Assembly: GCA_013076295.1 (NCBI GenBank)
Contig: RQOL01000686.1
Location: 1-64,000 of the forward strand
DNA: 64,000 nucleotides
Direction of reading: 5' to 3'
Source of the DNA: Sanderia malayensis
Taxonomy: Eukaryota > Cnidaria > Scyphozoa > Semaeostomeae > Pelagiidae
A program made the translations under genes and the position numbers. Shown piece by piece: positions 32,601 to 47,600 of this stretch (positions within the stretch are counted from its first letter, which is position 1; each line of letters opens with the position of its first letter). The notes beneath the pieces are model-generated. The model saw only the letters and a list, made by a program, of their open reading frames with translations, was not told the origin of the DNA and searched no databases.

Positions 32601-35600
32601 TTAATCCCATTCCTATATATTTAATCCCTTTAGGATGTGGCTTAACTAGTTTTTTTTTACGTTGGTGTTTTCTGCTTTTCTAATGCATCTCCTGATATCT
32701 TCTTATATGCCAGAGAAGTTAGAGGTAGAGAATACATGGGGTTGGTTTGTCAGAAGTGATTTTGAGGCTGAGACACAGGCGATGTATGCTGCGCAGGAAA
32801 AGGCGATCAGAATCATTTGTGTAAAACACAAACACCGCATTGATAAGAGTATTGACTTGCAGAATGAGTGTCACAAGGAGGCCAGGCATTGTTATAATTG
32901 ATAAGAGAAAGAGTTGTATAATCTTATAGGAGAAGGTATGAAAAAGAATAGGAAAAGTGGAAAATACCAAGAGTTGCAGACAGAAATTGGAAGACTGTAC
33001 CAATGAGGGAATATATAGGCTTTTTTTGTTGTGCATTGGGAGATGACTTGTTAGTGTTTTGGGAAGTTTGACTTATGAATTTGACAGTTTGGTGCAAAAA
33101 CTGGAACTACTGGGTGCTGTTGGAGCTTTATGAATAACTGTTAATGTTAAGGACAGCATGGATCCTTATGAAGGTTTTAGAAAGGTTTTTTTTCTTGATT
33201 ATCTGTTAAGACCGGTCTAACAGAAGGCAAGGCGGCAATTCCGACAGCCAGAGCAAAAGCTGAAGCAAATGTAACAACAAAAGAACTTACACCACACATT
33301 GATGAGTACACTTCTCATATTCATACCGATGATGTTTGATGCATTGCATTGGTAAGTTCCCTGGTGTGCTCTTTCTATTCCACCTTGGAATTCTAGTCTG
33401 CTTTTTACGTATGTTCTTGCGTTACTCGATCTGAGAACAGTATTTGTGATCCTACCATTTTGAATAGGTTTTGAATCTTTTAGCCATTGAATAACAGGTG
33501 CTGGATTGGCTTCAATCAGACACTCTAAATGATATGCTTGTGTTGATTCAGTTTTATTCTCAACTAGGCCAAAGGAAGTTTCTATTCTTGGGAGAACTGG
33601 AAAAGAGAGCATTTATATGAATTTTGAAAAATTTTGAAGCAGTTATTTTGCATTAGTACCCGAAACCTTTTAAATACTGTATTGCATTTGATTTATTTTG
33701 TTAATGCACAGTGGAATATCGATTAACGGGAACCTTTTATGGTGGACATGGCTTGGATCATCAAAGAGACGATTATAACCAACCTCTATATAACAGACAT
33801 CTACATATATTTCGTACCAGGCCCACCCACACAATTGGTAGAAGAACTAGCCCTAGAACTACCAGGTGTCCGCAATGCGTAGGTTGATTCGACTGCATGT
33901 TGTTAAAAGACACTTTACGTCAAAAACCACTGCAACATTACATTGCCGTCGCACGACAGATCACATCAATCGTTGAAAAGAGTTCAGAGAATCATGAAAA
34001 TCGATCTATGTTGATGGTGATTAGTTCTCAAAGTAAAGGACATACATTGAACGATTATCTGCGAGTTTTCTTGCATTGTGCCAATCTCATTGCTTGCTTT
34101 ACACGTGTAGTTACCAGTTTTATTACTGCTAGTGCCAGACACAAATAACGTGGACGTTATGGTTGAGTGAAATAGCATCTGCGATTGTGTTAGGATCTTT
34201 ATTGTAGTTGTGTCTCTGTTTGATTGCAGCTTCTTGTTATTATAATACCACGAGATGCTTGCTGCTGGGTGGCTCTGCACCGTACAGTTCAGTGTGGTGT
34301 TTTCCGGTATCGCTAATGCTATCCAAGGTTGTGATGTGGAAATGAATATAGGTTTATCTGAAAAAATAACCCTCACTCAGTTGAGCCTGTAATCTTTGTG
34401 AGCTTAAAAATTGTGTCAGAGAAGAAATTTTGAACTTCAAATTATGTGTTTTGGGAATCACCCCCCCCCTCCGGAATAAAAATAATGGTGCTTTAGCTCT
34501 AGCAGATGTATTTTCATTTCTTTCTTGAACTTTACTATCAGACTTTTAGAAAGTTCACATTATATTTGTCTACACGGCCCTTTTTAATGGAAAGGGACAT
34601 TTACAAGTGCCAACTTTGTTTTTCCATTTTACCGTTTTGCACCCACACTATGAATTTGATTTCGAGTTCTTGATACGCAATATTATAACTACTCACAGTG
34701 ATGGAGATCAACGAATGGCTTCTACTTACATTTAACGACGACGGTTATATTTTCTTCAGATGTTCCAAGACTGTTGTTTGCACCACACGTGTAAACGCCA
34801 GAGTCCGATGGTATTGCCTTCAGTATGTTCAGTATCACTCTTGTCGTTGAATATTGCAGGGAAGAGTGCAAAGTAAGCGAACTTGTTGAATTCCGTATTC
34901 TTGCATCGTAAAATGCACCCAAACCCTTCCAATAGGCATCAGCACCAGGATTCGATTGAAAATCGCAAGACAAATTTACTGCCTGCGATGCATTGACTGT
35001 TACTATGCCCGGAAGAACGTTAACAGCAAATGGCTTGTCTGAAACAAAAGTAGAATAAATCTCATCGTTTTCTAATTTGATTTAGAGGCTGTTTATTTGA
35101 ATGATTACGAAATATCATAGACCAGAAGACATGTGTCTTTGAAGCAAATTTCCTTGAACTCACATGTAACAATAAACTGTTGCATTGAAGCCGATTTGCC
35201 AATGTTATTTTCGGCTTTGCATGTGTAGTTTCCCGAGTCACTTTTTGTCACTGTTTTTATCGTCAGAACACTGGTAATTACGGCTTCTTGCTTTGTCACA
35301 TTTTCAAATGCAATGATATTCATTCGTGTGTTCGAACTAATGACCGTGTTATCAAATAGCCATGTTACAGTCGATAGCGGGTTCGATCTAACGCTGCATA
35401 CAAATGTATTGTTGACGCTTCCTTCGTGAATGTGCCTGACTTGATGTAGCTGTCTTGTGATTTCCGGTGGGTCTAGAAGGAAGAATAGACATAACGCAAG
35501 TTGAAGTAGCAAATTTTGCACAGCAAGTTTGAATTTCAAGAGTCAAAAGTTAGATAAGAACAGTTACTTTCCAAGCAGTTACAAATGATTGAACTATAGC

Positions 35601-38600
35601 CGGATTTCTGTCACAGAAAAAGGACTAACGTAGCATGGGTCAGTTAGCGACACATTTCAAGGGTATCGTTTTTGGCGACACATTTCAGGGGTCAAAGTAT
35701 CACATGTCATGCAGGAAAAGACAAACTTCAAAGGTCAAGTAACTCAACTGCTTACATAGTATGTTGATATACGTAGATGTGCTTGAATTTCCAATAATAT
35801 TTACTGCTATGCATTCAAAGTAGCCATGGTCCGATTTCTTGGCCGTGGCAATAGTTAGATTTGAAGTGATTCGAGAGGTGAAAAAGCCAGGAGCACGATT
35901 TTTTGTGATTATGTAATCTGATGCATTTATTCTCATTCCATTCGTTTGCCAATACATATACGCAATAGGCTGTGAGTTTACTACGCATGACAGTGTTGCT
36001 TGTGTGTTCAGGGTAAGGTTTATTGCTTTAATTGCTACACTGACGACCGGCACATCTATAAAAAAGAGTACAGGTATATTAATATTGTTAAATAGGGGCA
36101 GATGTTTACACGTACAAGCTCAACATGAACATGAACCACTGTGCGCTGAACACCCAGGGGAGTATAACAGACCAGAACATCGTTTAGGTGATTAAGCTAA
36201 AGGTCATATCGAGGTGCAAACCTAAATTATACTGGGAGCATATCGGTACTTTCTCAAACATTAACCATCTCGAGTTGGGCAGTTATGGACACTTAAAGAG
36301 GTTCATCTGTAATAGAAGTTGCGAGTCCACCATTGACAATACTCACAATTGATGATGATATTTGTTGATGATACGGTGATGCCAGTTGAACTTGTTGCAT
36401 TGCATACAATGCTGCCTGACTTCTCTCTCGTTATTCCAACCATTACCAATCGGCTTGTGAGAACAGCCGCATCGGAACCATTTGCCGTATTTATGATCTC
36501 AAAACCATCGAAACCATAGCCTATGTTATTACCGTTCAGTGTCCATGATATCTTTGCCATTGGGTTGCCCTGTGCAGTGCAATGCCAGCTTGCGTTGTTG
36601 TTGCTGTTCTCTGTCAATGTGTAATTGTCGCTGAAATTTGCCTTCACAATCGGCGGATCTAAAAAGCGTTATATATTCATTTCACAATAAGAAAAAAAGA
36701 ATATTTTACTGAGCTTGATACTAAACCGGGGCGTCTATTAGAGGCCAGGTTTGAAACTAAAGGGTGTTTATTTGAAGGCTTGTGATAAATTTGAGTCAGG
36801 ATGAGCTAACTACCAAAGGAAAGCAGAAACCTGTTATAAGATAATACGTAATTTATTGAAACTAAATGTGTATTTTTTTGTTTCTTACATTCAACGTTCA
36901 GCGTGATGCTTTGACTGTTGTTGCCTGCGGAATTTCCGGCACTACATATATACAGCCCATGATTTGGGATTTTGATTGTCTCGAATACCAAGATGCTTTG
37001 CACGATACTGAAACTTGAGTTCTGTTTTAGAACCATGGTGTTCACTTTTGCATTCTTTGGGATTGCTGCGCTGCCGTGGCTCCATGTAATTACTGGAGTT
37101 GGCTCACCGTAGAATGTACACGATATGTTCACAGTTGCGTTGATAACTGCTGTTATTACGTCACCACTGAAAGCCTTTAGTAGAGGTGGTACTGCAATGG
37201 TAATTCACAGGGGAACAATAAGATGCGAATTCACAAATATGGAGAAACAACTCTGTTGATATCTGGGATTGAACATACATGGCCTAATGTTTACCGGAGG
37301 ATTTCAGTTTGTATACAGTGGAATTTGTAACAGCTAACACATATGTACTTGAATATAGAACAATATGTTTCGTTTCTGCACACCAATTTATTCTTGGGTT
37401 AATTTTACATTCATAAATCCCATTCGCTTTATTCTTTGACTGAGCCTACGTGGGTTAAAAAGATGCTTCAGGTGTTATCACGTGACCACTAGCTTGCATT
37501 GATCCTTAAAATATCGACTCTAGAGATTTCATTACAGTTGCATCATGGGTACAGTTAAGTGTCTTGTGCAGAGTAAAATTACTTGCGATTTTCGCTTACC
37601 GTGAACAGTCAAAAACAACGAATCTGTTTCACCATTGCCAAGCAGGTTACGTGGAATGCACGTATAATTTCCCTCGTTATGAATTAGCAAATCTGCGAGG
37701 GTTACACTGGCACTGGTGGTGTTTGAAAGCAGCATGCCATTCTTGTATATCTGATAGAATGGCACAGGTAGGGCGCTTGTATGGCATGACAGTGTTACAT
37801 TTCCACCAAGTTGTCCCGTGTTTTTCTGCGTATTTGAGCCAAGTGAAGTGTTTCGAGGTGTGTCTGTGAGATGTTATGAAATAGAATGTAAGACAGCAAG
37901 TAATCTCTTATTTTCATATGCAATAAAGATAATTTAACTTTGTATCTAAGGCTGGGCAGATAAGTAAAGTTTTCCCGCGCATTATGCTCCCTCCGCATAA
38001 TTTACGCATGCGCAATTCGATATTCAGATTTGAAATTCAAGCATGCACTTTTGTCGGCTCCATCCCAGGGCAAATTCAAGTTAAATCTGAACACACCTCC
38101 ACAGCAAATACTTTTACACACTAACTACCGGTTATTAAATGAAATAATAAAACACTGACTGTTTAATGTTTTGTTTTTGTATTTTTTCAGAAAGCCGAAA
38201 CAATTTCTCATTGGCAGAATGGAAAATTGGAGAGTTACATACTTACAATAGACTCGAAGATTCGTTTGCGAAGAGAGAGTGCCGAAAGGTATGTCCGCAG
38301 AGCATTTTACCATACCGTTATCTTCGATTTTTGCATTTGATATTGTCAGGATACTCTGAATTGAAGTTGTGTTCCCTATGATACCGAGAACGTGGTTTAC
38401 TACGAGGAATCTACCAATACCGCTTGTGATCTGTTGTCCTTTCATGAACCACTTAATGTCTGGTTGTGGTCTTGCTTGAAACGTGCACTGCAATGTCGAA
38501 TTGCTACCTTCTGTCGTAACTGTTTCATTTGCAAGAGAGGTTGTAAGTTGCGGTCGGACTGAAGTGGAATGATTGCATGAAGTATCATATCTTTGCCATA

Positions 38601-41600
38601 ACGCGTGGCAGTAAGATAAGCCCCCTTCTTTATTTATTTAGCCCCACCACCGTTGCTTACCCTATTCTTAAGCCTGGGTAAAATTGATTACCCCCTTTGG
38701 GTACTAAAAGTCGTTTACAGTACCTACCCGTTACATTGAAGATTATCTTGTTGGCGAATGAATGTCCATCTTCAAAATTAACTTCAAATCGGATGTAGCC
38801 TTCGTCTTGCAATGACACATTTCGTATAACTAGGCCAGCATTGTCGAAATATTCCACGCGTCCTGCATAGGCCGCATTGCTGTAGGTCAGCGGTTGATTG
38901 GCCGACTTAAACATGATGCTCAGGCCGATGGGATCGTTCGATTCTGTCGATTTGTACCATTTTTTGAATGATGGTTGCTCATGGTAACTGTATGTCCAGT
39001 TTAAACTAGCAGAACTGCCAACTTCGGCGTAGGTCGGATTTGAAGGGGTTGCTATAAAATCTGCAACAGTTCCTGCAAGAAAGATACATCAATATTCATG
39101 ATGTTTCATTTGAGTTACAGTGAAGTCCCGCCATGTAAAATTCTTGGACCATGATGCACTGATCACATTGGCAGTTTTTAAACCGAAGTTGTGTTATTCT
39201 ACTGTTCTAAGCCGTTCTTTCAATTTCTTTTATCAAGATTCCTTTTTAATAATCTGTGCGTGTCCAGATTTACGTATCTTTGAAATATGTAAAACGGTGT
39301 ATTGGAAGTGTTCGCAACACGATCAGAATGATCTGTTTTATTTCCACAAGTTCCATAAATTCTATTTTTGAGGTCATGTGTTATTGGGTAATTGCAAACA
39401 ACTCTCTACAGTTAAGACTTATACTTATTCTTGAGGTAGCTATCGAAGCTAAGGTACTGGAAAAGGTCGCAGCGTGATCCGAATCCTCAAATTAGTAAAA
39501 AGCTGACTTAACCCTTGTAATTTTTTGTTTAACTTTAAAAACTCGATTTTCGAAGCAATATGTTATTAGGTAGTATCATTACTATCACTGTACAGTCCTG
39601 GTAATTCGACGATGGCTATTATAAAGGTCTAGGGTTTCTGGGTCGTTCTCCTCCAGATAGGCCTGTGCCTGATCACAGCTATCAGCTGTCAAGTCTGATT
39701 CTACGCCGTTTAATGTTTGTCTTTACGACATCCTTGAATATGAAACCTGGTTTAACTTGGTTGTCGGTTTCTGTACATAACTGTTAGTGGAGTACGCCCT
39801 TGTTTGATAAGGAACCGAGATGTAGAGAGTCGAAAATCGTAAAGGGCCCGGCACATACTCCAAAAGGCAATACCTTCAGGAACTTTTCAATTTTGAATAT
39901 TTCTATCACTGCAAATAACTGAGATTTTGGAAGCCGGTTCCTTTAAAGGCCTACTGCAATCAAAAAAAGTGATATGATTTTTTTGCATTTCATGGTAAAC
40001 CTATTCGAACTGATCATAAAACCGTTTCCAGAATGAAAATTGATCCAGTAGAATTGTTTTTACAAGCCCGCAAAGTCGTCGATTTTGCCATTTCAACTGC
40101 GACAAACGTGACGTAATAACCAGGACCCATTTCAAGTTTTTGTATTGAAGTGTATTGTAGCTTTTTGCTCCACTCCGTCTAACTCAATAAATAACTACTT
40201 AATTAAAAATCGCATCCCAAGGCATAAATATTAAAGTGTTTTCACAAATTTTAAAATTTTTTTCATAATTTTAAAAAGCGATTTGGGGGGAGTAATTGGG
40301 GTCTGAATTGGGGCAGTTTTGTTCGTGACGTCAAACTGCGGGAGGGCGATCAGCCGCGGCGGAGAGCGGAAGCAAACAACGGGGATTATCAGTGTCGAGA
40401 TGAAATATACTTTTGCATTTGACTTGACTGAGTCGCATATGATGTATGTGTGAGAGAATGCAGAGATGTTTTCAGAATCTACATGGACTATTTACGCTCA
40501 GAGTTGGCTTTTTAAGATATATCTGATGCTGCTAAGTTGTTGTCAGTCCAGTCTTATCAAAACGAATTACTTTTACATCACGTCTGGCTGGAACGCCAAG
40601 TTGCTACAGTGTTTTCATCGGGGTAGAAGTTGGAGAAATAAAATAGAACTAATCGCAATATTCTAGCAATTTATTATCATAGTCAGATGTGTTACAAGTT
40701 TTCTGTTGAAACACGATGGTTCCAAAATTCCAAATGGACAAAAAATGAAACTGGTGGTTCCGTAGCTTTATGTTTTTAATTTCTGTCTGGCCTATGTGTA
40801 TTGTGAGCAAAACGCACGCCTTCAGCTCTCCTTATCTGTTTCATTTCAAATTTGTTTTGAAAACGGCTGCTTGAAAATACCATTTATTAATTAACTTAAC
40901 TGCTGTAACAGCTTACTTTGCCTGGTCCTCTAACAACAACCCCGGCCATCGTGTTTGTTACTAGTTTTACTCACACAGCTCCACCATCCATGATTTCTGA
41001 CAAACTTCCTTTGTGAATGCTTCCAGCTGCTTGGAAATCAGACCGCGCGGAATAAGATGTCTTTTGACTGACCGCGCGGTTTGTAGTACCCTTTTTCAAA
41101 GCGCCGCTATAGCGTTACCGTAAGTTCAATTTTTTTGGTTAATAGCTGAAACGACGCGCGGAAAGTTATAGTTTTGTATTCCTGGGAAGCGATTTTTTAA
41201 TAAGGCCGGGGCTTACGCATAGTGCAGATTGAACGCAACAACCTTCATTATACAATCCAACCGATTTGTGTCCTGGTTATGTTCATACCATGTCGCAGTC
41301 TCCATTTCAAGCAAATTTAGTTATACTTATCGTGATCGAATAAAACAAAACAGGCACCAAAGTAATCAGTAAAGATTGAAATTTCATTTTATGAAAAAAA
41401 ACGGGAAAGTGATTTTTGATTGCAGTAGGCCTTTAATGTGCAGTGTCATCATCTTATATAACATTATGTTACATTCATTGTCCGGGTTTTCTCACACGCA
41501 AATGCCTTTGCATACATAACACCCTGAGTGTGAAAAGAGAATTTTAGGGGACTAAATGTGCAGGATAAAAGGTGTTAAAAGAAGGAACTGTTAAGGTATT

Positions 41601-44600
41601 GCTGGAACTACGATTGGGTCAAAAGAGGACCAAAAATAAGTAATGAAGTACTTATTAAGTAAAAAGTAAAAGAGGACCAGAGTACTTCTTGGATCCAAAC
41701 GAGTGATTCACTTCATAACAACTTCTATATCTAAAAAGTACCTAGATCCGAGCTCTTGCACATCTTTTTACAATACTTTATGCTGTCAAAATAGCTCATT
41801 GCTTCGGAAATGTATCAACAAAGCAAAATGGTTAGTAAAAATGATGTAAGATATATTTCCATAAATTGCAAGAAGTTGATTTTCAAGGCCGTTATTTTTG
41901 GGCAGCATAAATTGTTACGAATCTTTTGGGTGAATTATGAGGTACAAGCCCTTGAGGTATTTATACTAGGGTTCTGGAATTGGTTTCACGACGATCAGGA
42001 GACTACAGTATAGTTATGTATACTTGAAAGTAAATGAAATTATGAATATATTTCTGCCCAAGATTACGTCATTGAAACCCGTTAGTTAACATAATTATTA
42101 GCAAGAATCACGTTTATTTAGTTGTTATTTGTCTGTTGTTATTAATCCATTCTTGCTCTGTTTTTGTTCATTTTTGTTCATAAAGCCAATTTGAATTTGG
42201 TTGTGTTGTTCCCAAATTTTTATTTCAGTGCCATTTTGGCAGGTCTTTGAATGTTCCATGCATAATGCATAATCTGAATCGTTAACTTATTATCTTATCT
42301 CCAACTCAGCTAGTGATAAAAAATTAATTGCTACCCGTTTGTCTTTACGCGCGAAAATTGTTTATTGAATAAAATATTCACAACATTATTCGAATCATTT
42401 GTGGTGAACATGATAACAGAACAGTTGAAGACAATTTAGCTTTTGTTTCTCATACCAAAAACCTTGCTATATGGCGTTGGGATTATTCTCTATTAAGACT
42501 CTGCTATACGTGCGCATGCGCGTATGTTGTTTTCGATTTGCAACACGCGAATGGCAACTAATAATTAATTACTGTTTGATCCGAAAGCCTTCAACAACCA
42601 CCCATCTGATTATTTGTTTACGATTGAGTATGGGTGTTTTATTCGTTAGCCTTTTGGTTGTTTACGAGATGACTGGTTCGCTTGAAGGTTTTGTGTCAAT
42701 GATTCAATGTATGCATCCGTCAAGCGTAAACTATACACCAGGAGTGCTTCGCTTCAGTGAATAAATATTTTAATGCTTGTTGAAGCCAAATTCATTCATG
42801 TGGTTTTTCTACGGTGGCCCGCAACTGCACACCGAGTTCACCTTTCTCACACAAGGTTCCAATTCGCCACACCGAATTCCAATACACGGGTTTTTACTGT
42901 ACCCCATTTCGAGTTCAAATTTATCACACAGAGCTCTAATTCACCACAATAAGTTCAAATCGCTGACATCAAATTTACACAGTCCACACAATAAAATATG
43001 TTTACCTATTGTAAAATCTTGCAGCAGAGACACCACACTACCTGTAAATATCAAGTTTAATGCAAACCTCACGTTTGCACATTACAATGGAAATTCCTTT
43101 GATGTCTCTTAAAGCGTATTTGGAAAATGTTGTCTTAATTTCCTTCGCGTTTTTATCTTTCTAATTGCGGTCACTTTCAGATGGGGGTCACACAAAAATG
43201 CAACGCATTGCAATTGTAGCAAATTGTTAAAATAATAATTTATCGCATTGATTCATTTTAACATTCTCACATGGTTTTTGCCTAATAGTGTGTTAGGTTA
43301 ATAGTGTGTAAATCAATATAAAACTTTGTGCCAGCTATTTGGTAATGTCTTTACCAAATTTAAAGACATTATATATTTTTAAGACATGTCTGTATGTCTT
43401 CAAAATTTTACATAAAAGCTTGTCTGCATTCGTCTGCCTGAGAAAGCCAAAAAGATTTCATGATTTCCTATTCTTATGCCTGGAAGAGAATGCGCGCGCA
43501 ATTCAGCAAGCGAAGTTCCTATTCCGTGGTGTCTTGATATGGAGGGCTTTCTGGTATAAACGAACCAAACACCTTTTCGTCCATTTACTATCTTCATAGA
43601 GTTGATTTTCTGGGTTCGACTAACTTCATATTGGCAGTATTATTCAATAGACCCCTTTCACATTTATGTCAGATAGTGTTTGAAACTGAGACACGGCATT
43701 GAAATGGAGGCAACCGATGTAATCGCGACGCGCGCTTTTCTTGGCCTATTGTAGTTTGTATGGAATTTTGAGAAATCCGAGGTCAGTGATATAATATAAC
43801 TCGTTATTTCACGGATTTAATTTCCTTGTTACCGATTTCAACGGATGTCCATAATTCTTTGATACCTAAAGAAGAGAAAGTTTATTGCTTGGAAGATCTT
43901 TGCTAGCTGAAAGTAAGATAATCAGAAATCTTTAAACGTGACCAGAAGAAATAGGCCGAAGCTTTACCCGAACATCGATAAACAAACCAAATTTTAGTCT
44001 CATCAGGACAAGGATGAACCCTTAAAATTGCGAGAGGACTTGATTAGAGGATTTTCGAAGCAATAAGAAGATTTTTTGCCACGCCAATGTTGCACTTGGT
44101 GGACTGAAGGTTCAAAATATTCAATTGTTTTGTTACCAGTAATGTTCAAGAATCGGGAAGCCAGTGTAAAACTTTTTTGTGAGATTATCCGACTTCAACG
44201 TTTCAAATGAACAAATGGATGCTTTGACTTTTGTTAGTTACAACTATAGCTGCCCGATTTGATTTTCTAATGAGCTAATTTTGGCTGATATGTCTGCAAT
44301 TTGAAATTGGAAATCTTCACTCGTTGCAAAAGAGAAGAGTGCATTATATCATTTTCCAACTTGCTAGACTCAATTGGAAGATAGGTAGGAGAGTTGGTAT
44401 CAAAATCAATTTGCATTGAAACAGTAAAGACCATGACTATTCCAATGGATAGTCATTATCAGGATCAATCTCGTCACTGAAACTTGGGAATTGTTCAGAT
44501 GTACCCATGAATGAGCATAGAAATATTTCAAAAGGACCTGCTGGAAACTTTTGTTCTTTGCTTTTAGTTGTTGTTGAAGGGACAGTATCACAGTATCAGC

Positions 44601-47600
44601 TTGTAGATTTAAAGTACATACAGCACCAGGAACAAGGTGCCAGTGATTTGGGTTTACATACATTATTTATTTCATAATGTATACCATCTATATCGCAGCT
44701 TTCACTGATGTAGAAATGTTAGCAAATAACTTAATAAAACAGTTAATTTTGATTAATGTAATAAACTAGTTTTAGTTTACATTAATGTTTCTTAAATTCA
44801 TAAACAGATAAAATTTGAGTCAGTATATTGATAATGGTGGGGGTGGATGTTAACCAAAGGAAATACTGTCTAATATTTCGTTTTATGTGAGCTGGTGTAA
44901 AATTTTCCATATAGATAGATTGCGTTGTTGACTCTAAAACTGCCCCATTGCCATCCACTCTTTTAATCAAAGTGCAAAAACGATGTTTCTCGAAATTTGA
45001 CTACGGAAGATTAAAGAAACTTAGGCCGGTGCGTGACCCATCGCTATAAAAGTAGCCTCAATGCGCAATAGCCACACATTGACGTCCCCAAGTTCGTTTT
45101 TCTCCTTCGAGATATCTTTCGTTATATCAGATAGGTGTTCGCTACCGATTTTAACTCATTTTGTAATTATAAAGTACTTTAATCGCAATGATAACACAGG
45201 TTTGCAGTGGAAAAGTATCGGAAAGAAAAAAATAGGTCCTCTTAGGTGACTCGCGGTTTTCAAAATACTTGCATTGATTAGTTCAAAGAGTTTTGTGCAC
45301 AGGATGTGATGGTGCACGGTATTGCCAGGTACACCGTATTGCAGGGCACACAGAATATAGCCACCATTGTTTTATTTAACGATTTTATTTATTTTTAAGA
45401 ACTCACTCAAACTTTACATTATGATAACAACCTTTGTTACCTTTTATGGATACATAGTATTATTAGGTAGTTTTGAACCCCAGGAGGTACTTGTTGTGAG
45501 TGATTTGGATAGGAAATGCTCATTTGACAATATGTTTTGCTTGAAACAAAAAAAAGGCTGGAATTTTGAAATTTTACACCTGAAAAATAAGATGGTGAGT
45601 ACTGAAGAGCCAAAATTAAATCTGTATTTGGTTTCATTTTCAAAAAGGCAATTTGTTTAACTGTAACTCTGAATAAACAATATGAGCAGCCTTGTCAAAT
45701 CTTTTAAAAGCCTGGTTGGGTTTTTGACTGTGTTTGTTTATTTGTGGTTAAGTCTTACATCTATCTTTCAGTGTTCTTCTTTATACACACCAGTTTGAAG
45801 TGTTCTCCCCCGTTAATTGCCAGAACATTGTGATATTGCCAAATTATGCTATACAGTATAGACAGGCCCCTCAGCAAAGGTTTCTTTCAATGATTCTGTT
45901 CTAGGAAACAGTTAAATTCTGATGTGCTTGTATGACGTTTTGTTTCAATCATAAATGTCATCTCACTGGTTGGATACATTCTTCAATGCTTTCAGTATTG
46001 TATCTATGTAAATTATTAATAAGTTCGCATCTGCTCCTTCAATTTTTTTAATGTCTAGTCTTCATTGTCTCACAAAGTTTCTTTATAGGCAAAGAATGCA
46101 TTTGAAATGTCCTTGTCAATCACATTACAAATCCGATTTCCAAATAACAACTGAATATATTGTGTTTCCAGAATGTAAACTGTGCAATAAAATCAGCAAA
46201 CAGATTATTTAGCAAATGTTAACAGAACTAAACCATGCATCTGTCCTTTGCAATTTTAATAGGCATAATCCATAAATTATGCACATCTTCAAGATGTTCA
46301 TTCATGTACAAATATCTGGTAAATAATTTTTCAAAAAATAAGTTTCTTTCTTCATTAAGTAGCAGATATCTTTTTAGTATAGTATATGTCAATCTACAAT
46401 TTTTGAACAACTCATTTTACTTTATGATTTTGCTTGTTCCTGACCTTATGATGAATGTGCAGAAATTTTTAAAAAGCTGTAATTTTGTAAGGGAAATTGA
46501 AAAATTTTCAAATTTTGGTTATCTGAGATAGGGCAGCGGTCATTAAGTAGTATCTGTCTTGGGGGGCAGAGGCATACAACATTCCAAAATTGACTTTATG
46601 CCTCCTTTAAAAAGCTCTTAAATATTTCATACCTCAAACTAAAATACCAATATGAATAACTAAACGCAAACACATTTTCTACAGAGTGTACTCAGTCAAT
46701 GGCTTCTATGTAAGCTTGTGGAGATCTGTGCCATTTCTGAGACACAAGTCTACAAAGCAAGACAAAGCTGCACACAAGATTCACCTAGTAACTGATATTC
46801 GTGGGGGGAAAATCCAATGAAAATGGCTATGTTACTCTAAATAAAAATTAAGTTTCACTTGTAATATACAACACAACTGTTTGTTTGTTGTGAATCTCCA
46901 TCACAGGAAAATGAACACAAGTTATGCCATGCCATCCCCACAGACAAGTTATGCCAACTAATACACTTAGCTCCAATAAGTATGGAAACGCCTGATGAAA
47001 AATGGCGTCTAGAAGTGGCCCTAGGCCTGAGCAAAAGAATGTACATAACAATGTAAGACTACCAAACGGGTTTCAATAGCGAATTTCTTTAGCACAAATA
47101 TACTCAAAATTTCATAAATTTTCAAATGAAAACATAATTTAAACTATATCACATTGTTTTACAATAACATTAAAAGAAAACTGAGAAGAGCTCCCTTAAA
47201 AATGTTTACGAAAATTTAGCGAAGTGGAGTAATTAAAACGCCAATAATTATAATTTCTTTCACTCAAAGCCACGCAAATTCTCTCTCATTTAAAAGAGAA
47301 TGTTTTAACATTTTGAAAAATATAAGAATTATTTAGGTAACTATCTTGACCTTTTACAATTCACGGTTTAAGTCTTTGTTTACAACCTGAGAAGCACATG
47401 TTTTGTTTTTCAAATTTCAAATTGGGTTTTAAAAAATAAAATTTTCGTTCACTTCAGAAAACATTAAGCCCTCAAAATTATATCAAATTATAATATTTGA
47501 AACAAATTATAGGAATATCCATGTCTGATTTTTTGTTATGGCGCTTAACCTTCTTTTGTTACTATGGAAAAAAAATTACGGAAAAATAGGTTTTCTCAAA

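Noticed and set aside
42471..43112. Two adjacent ORFs in receptor A intron 1
   Set aside because: Fall in repeated GAGTTCAAA/CACAC sequence, no domain recognised.
45367..45660. 97-codon ORF inside the 4.6-kb TIR element as transposase
   Set aside because: No DDE, HTH or zinc-finger pattern readable; too short to assign.
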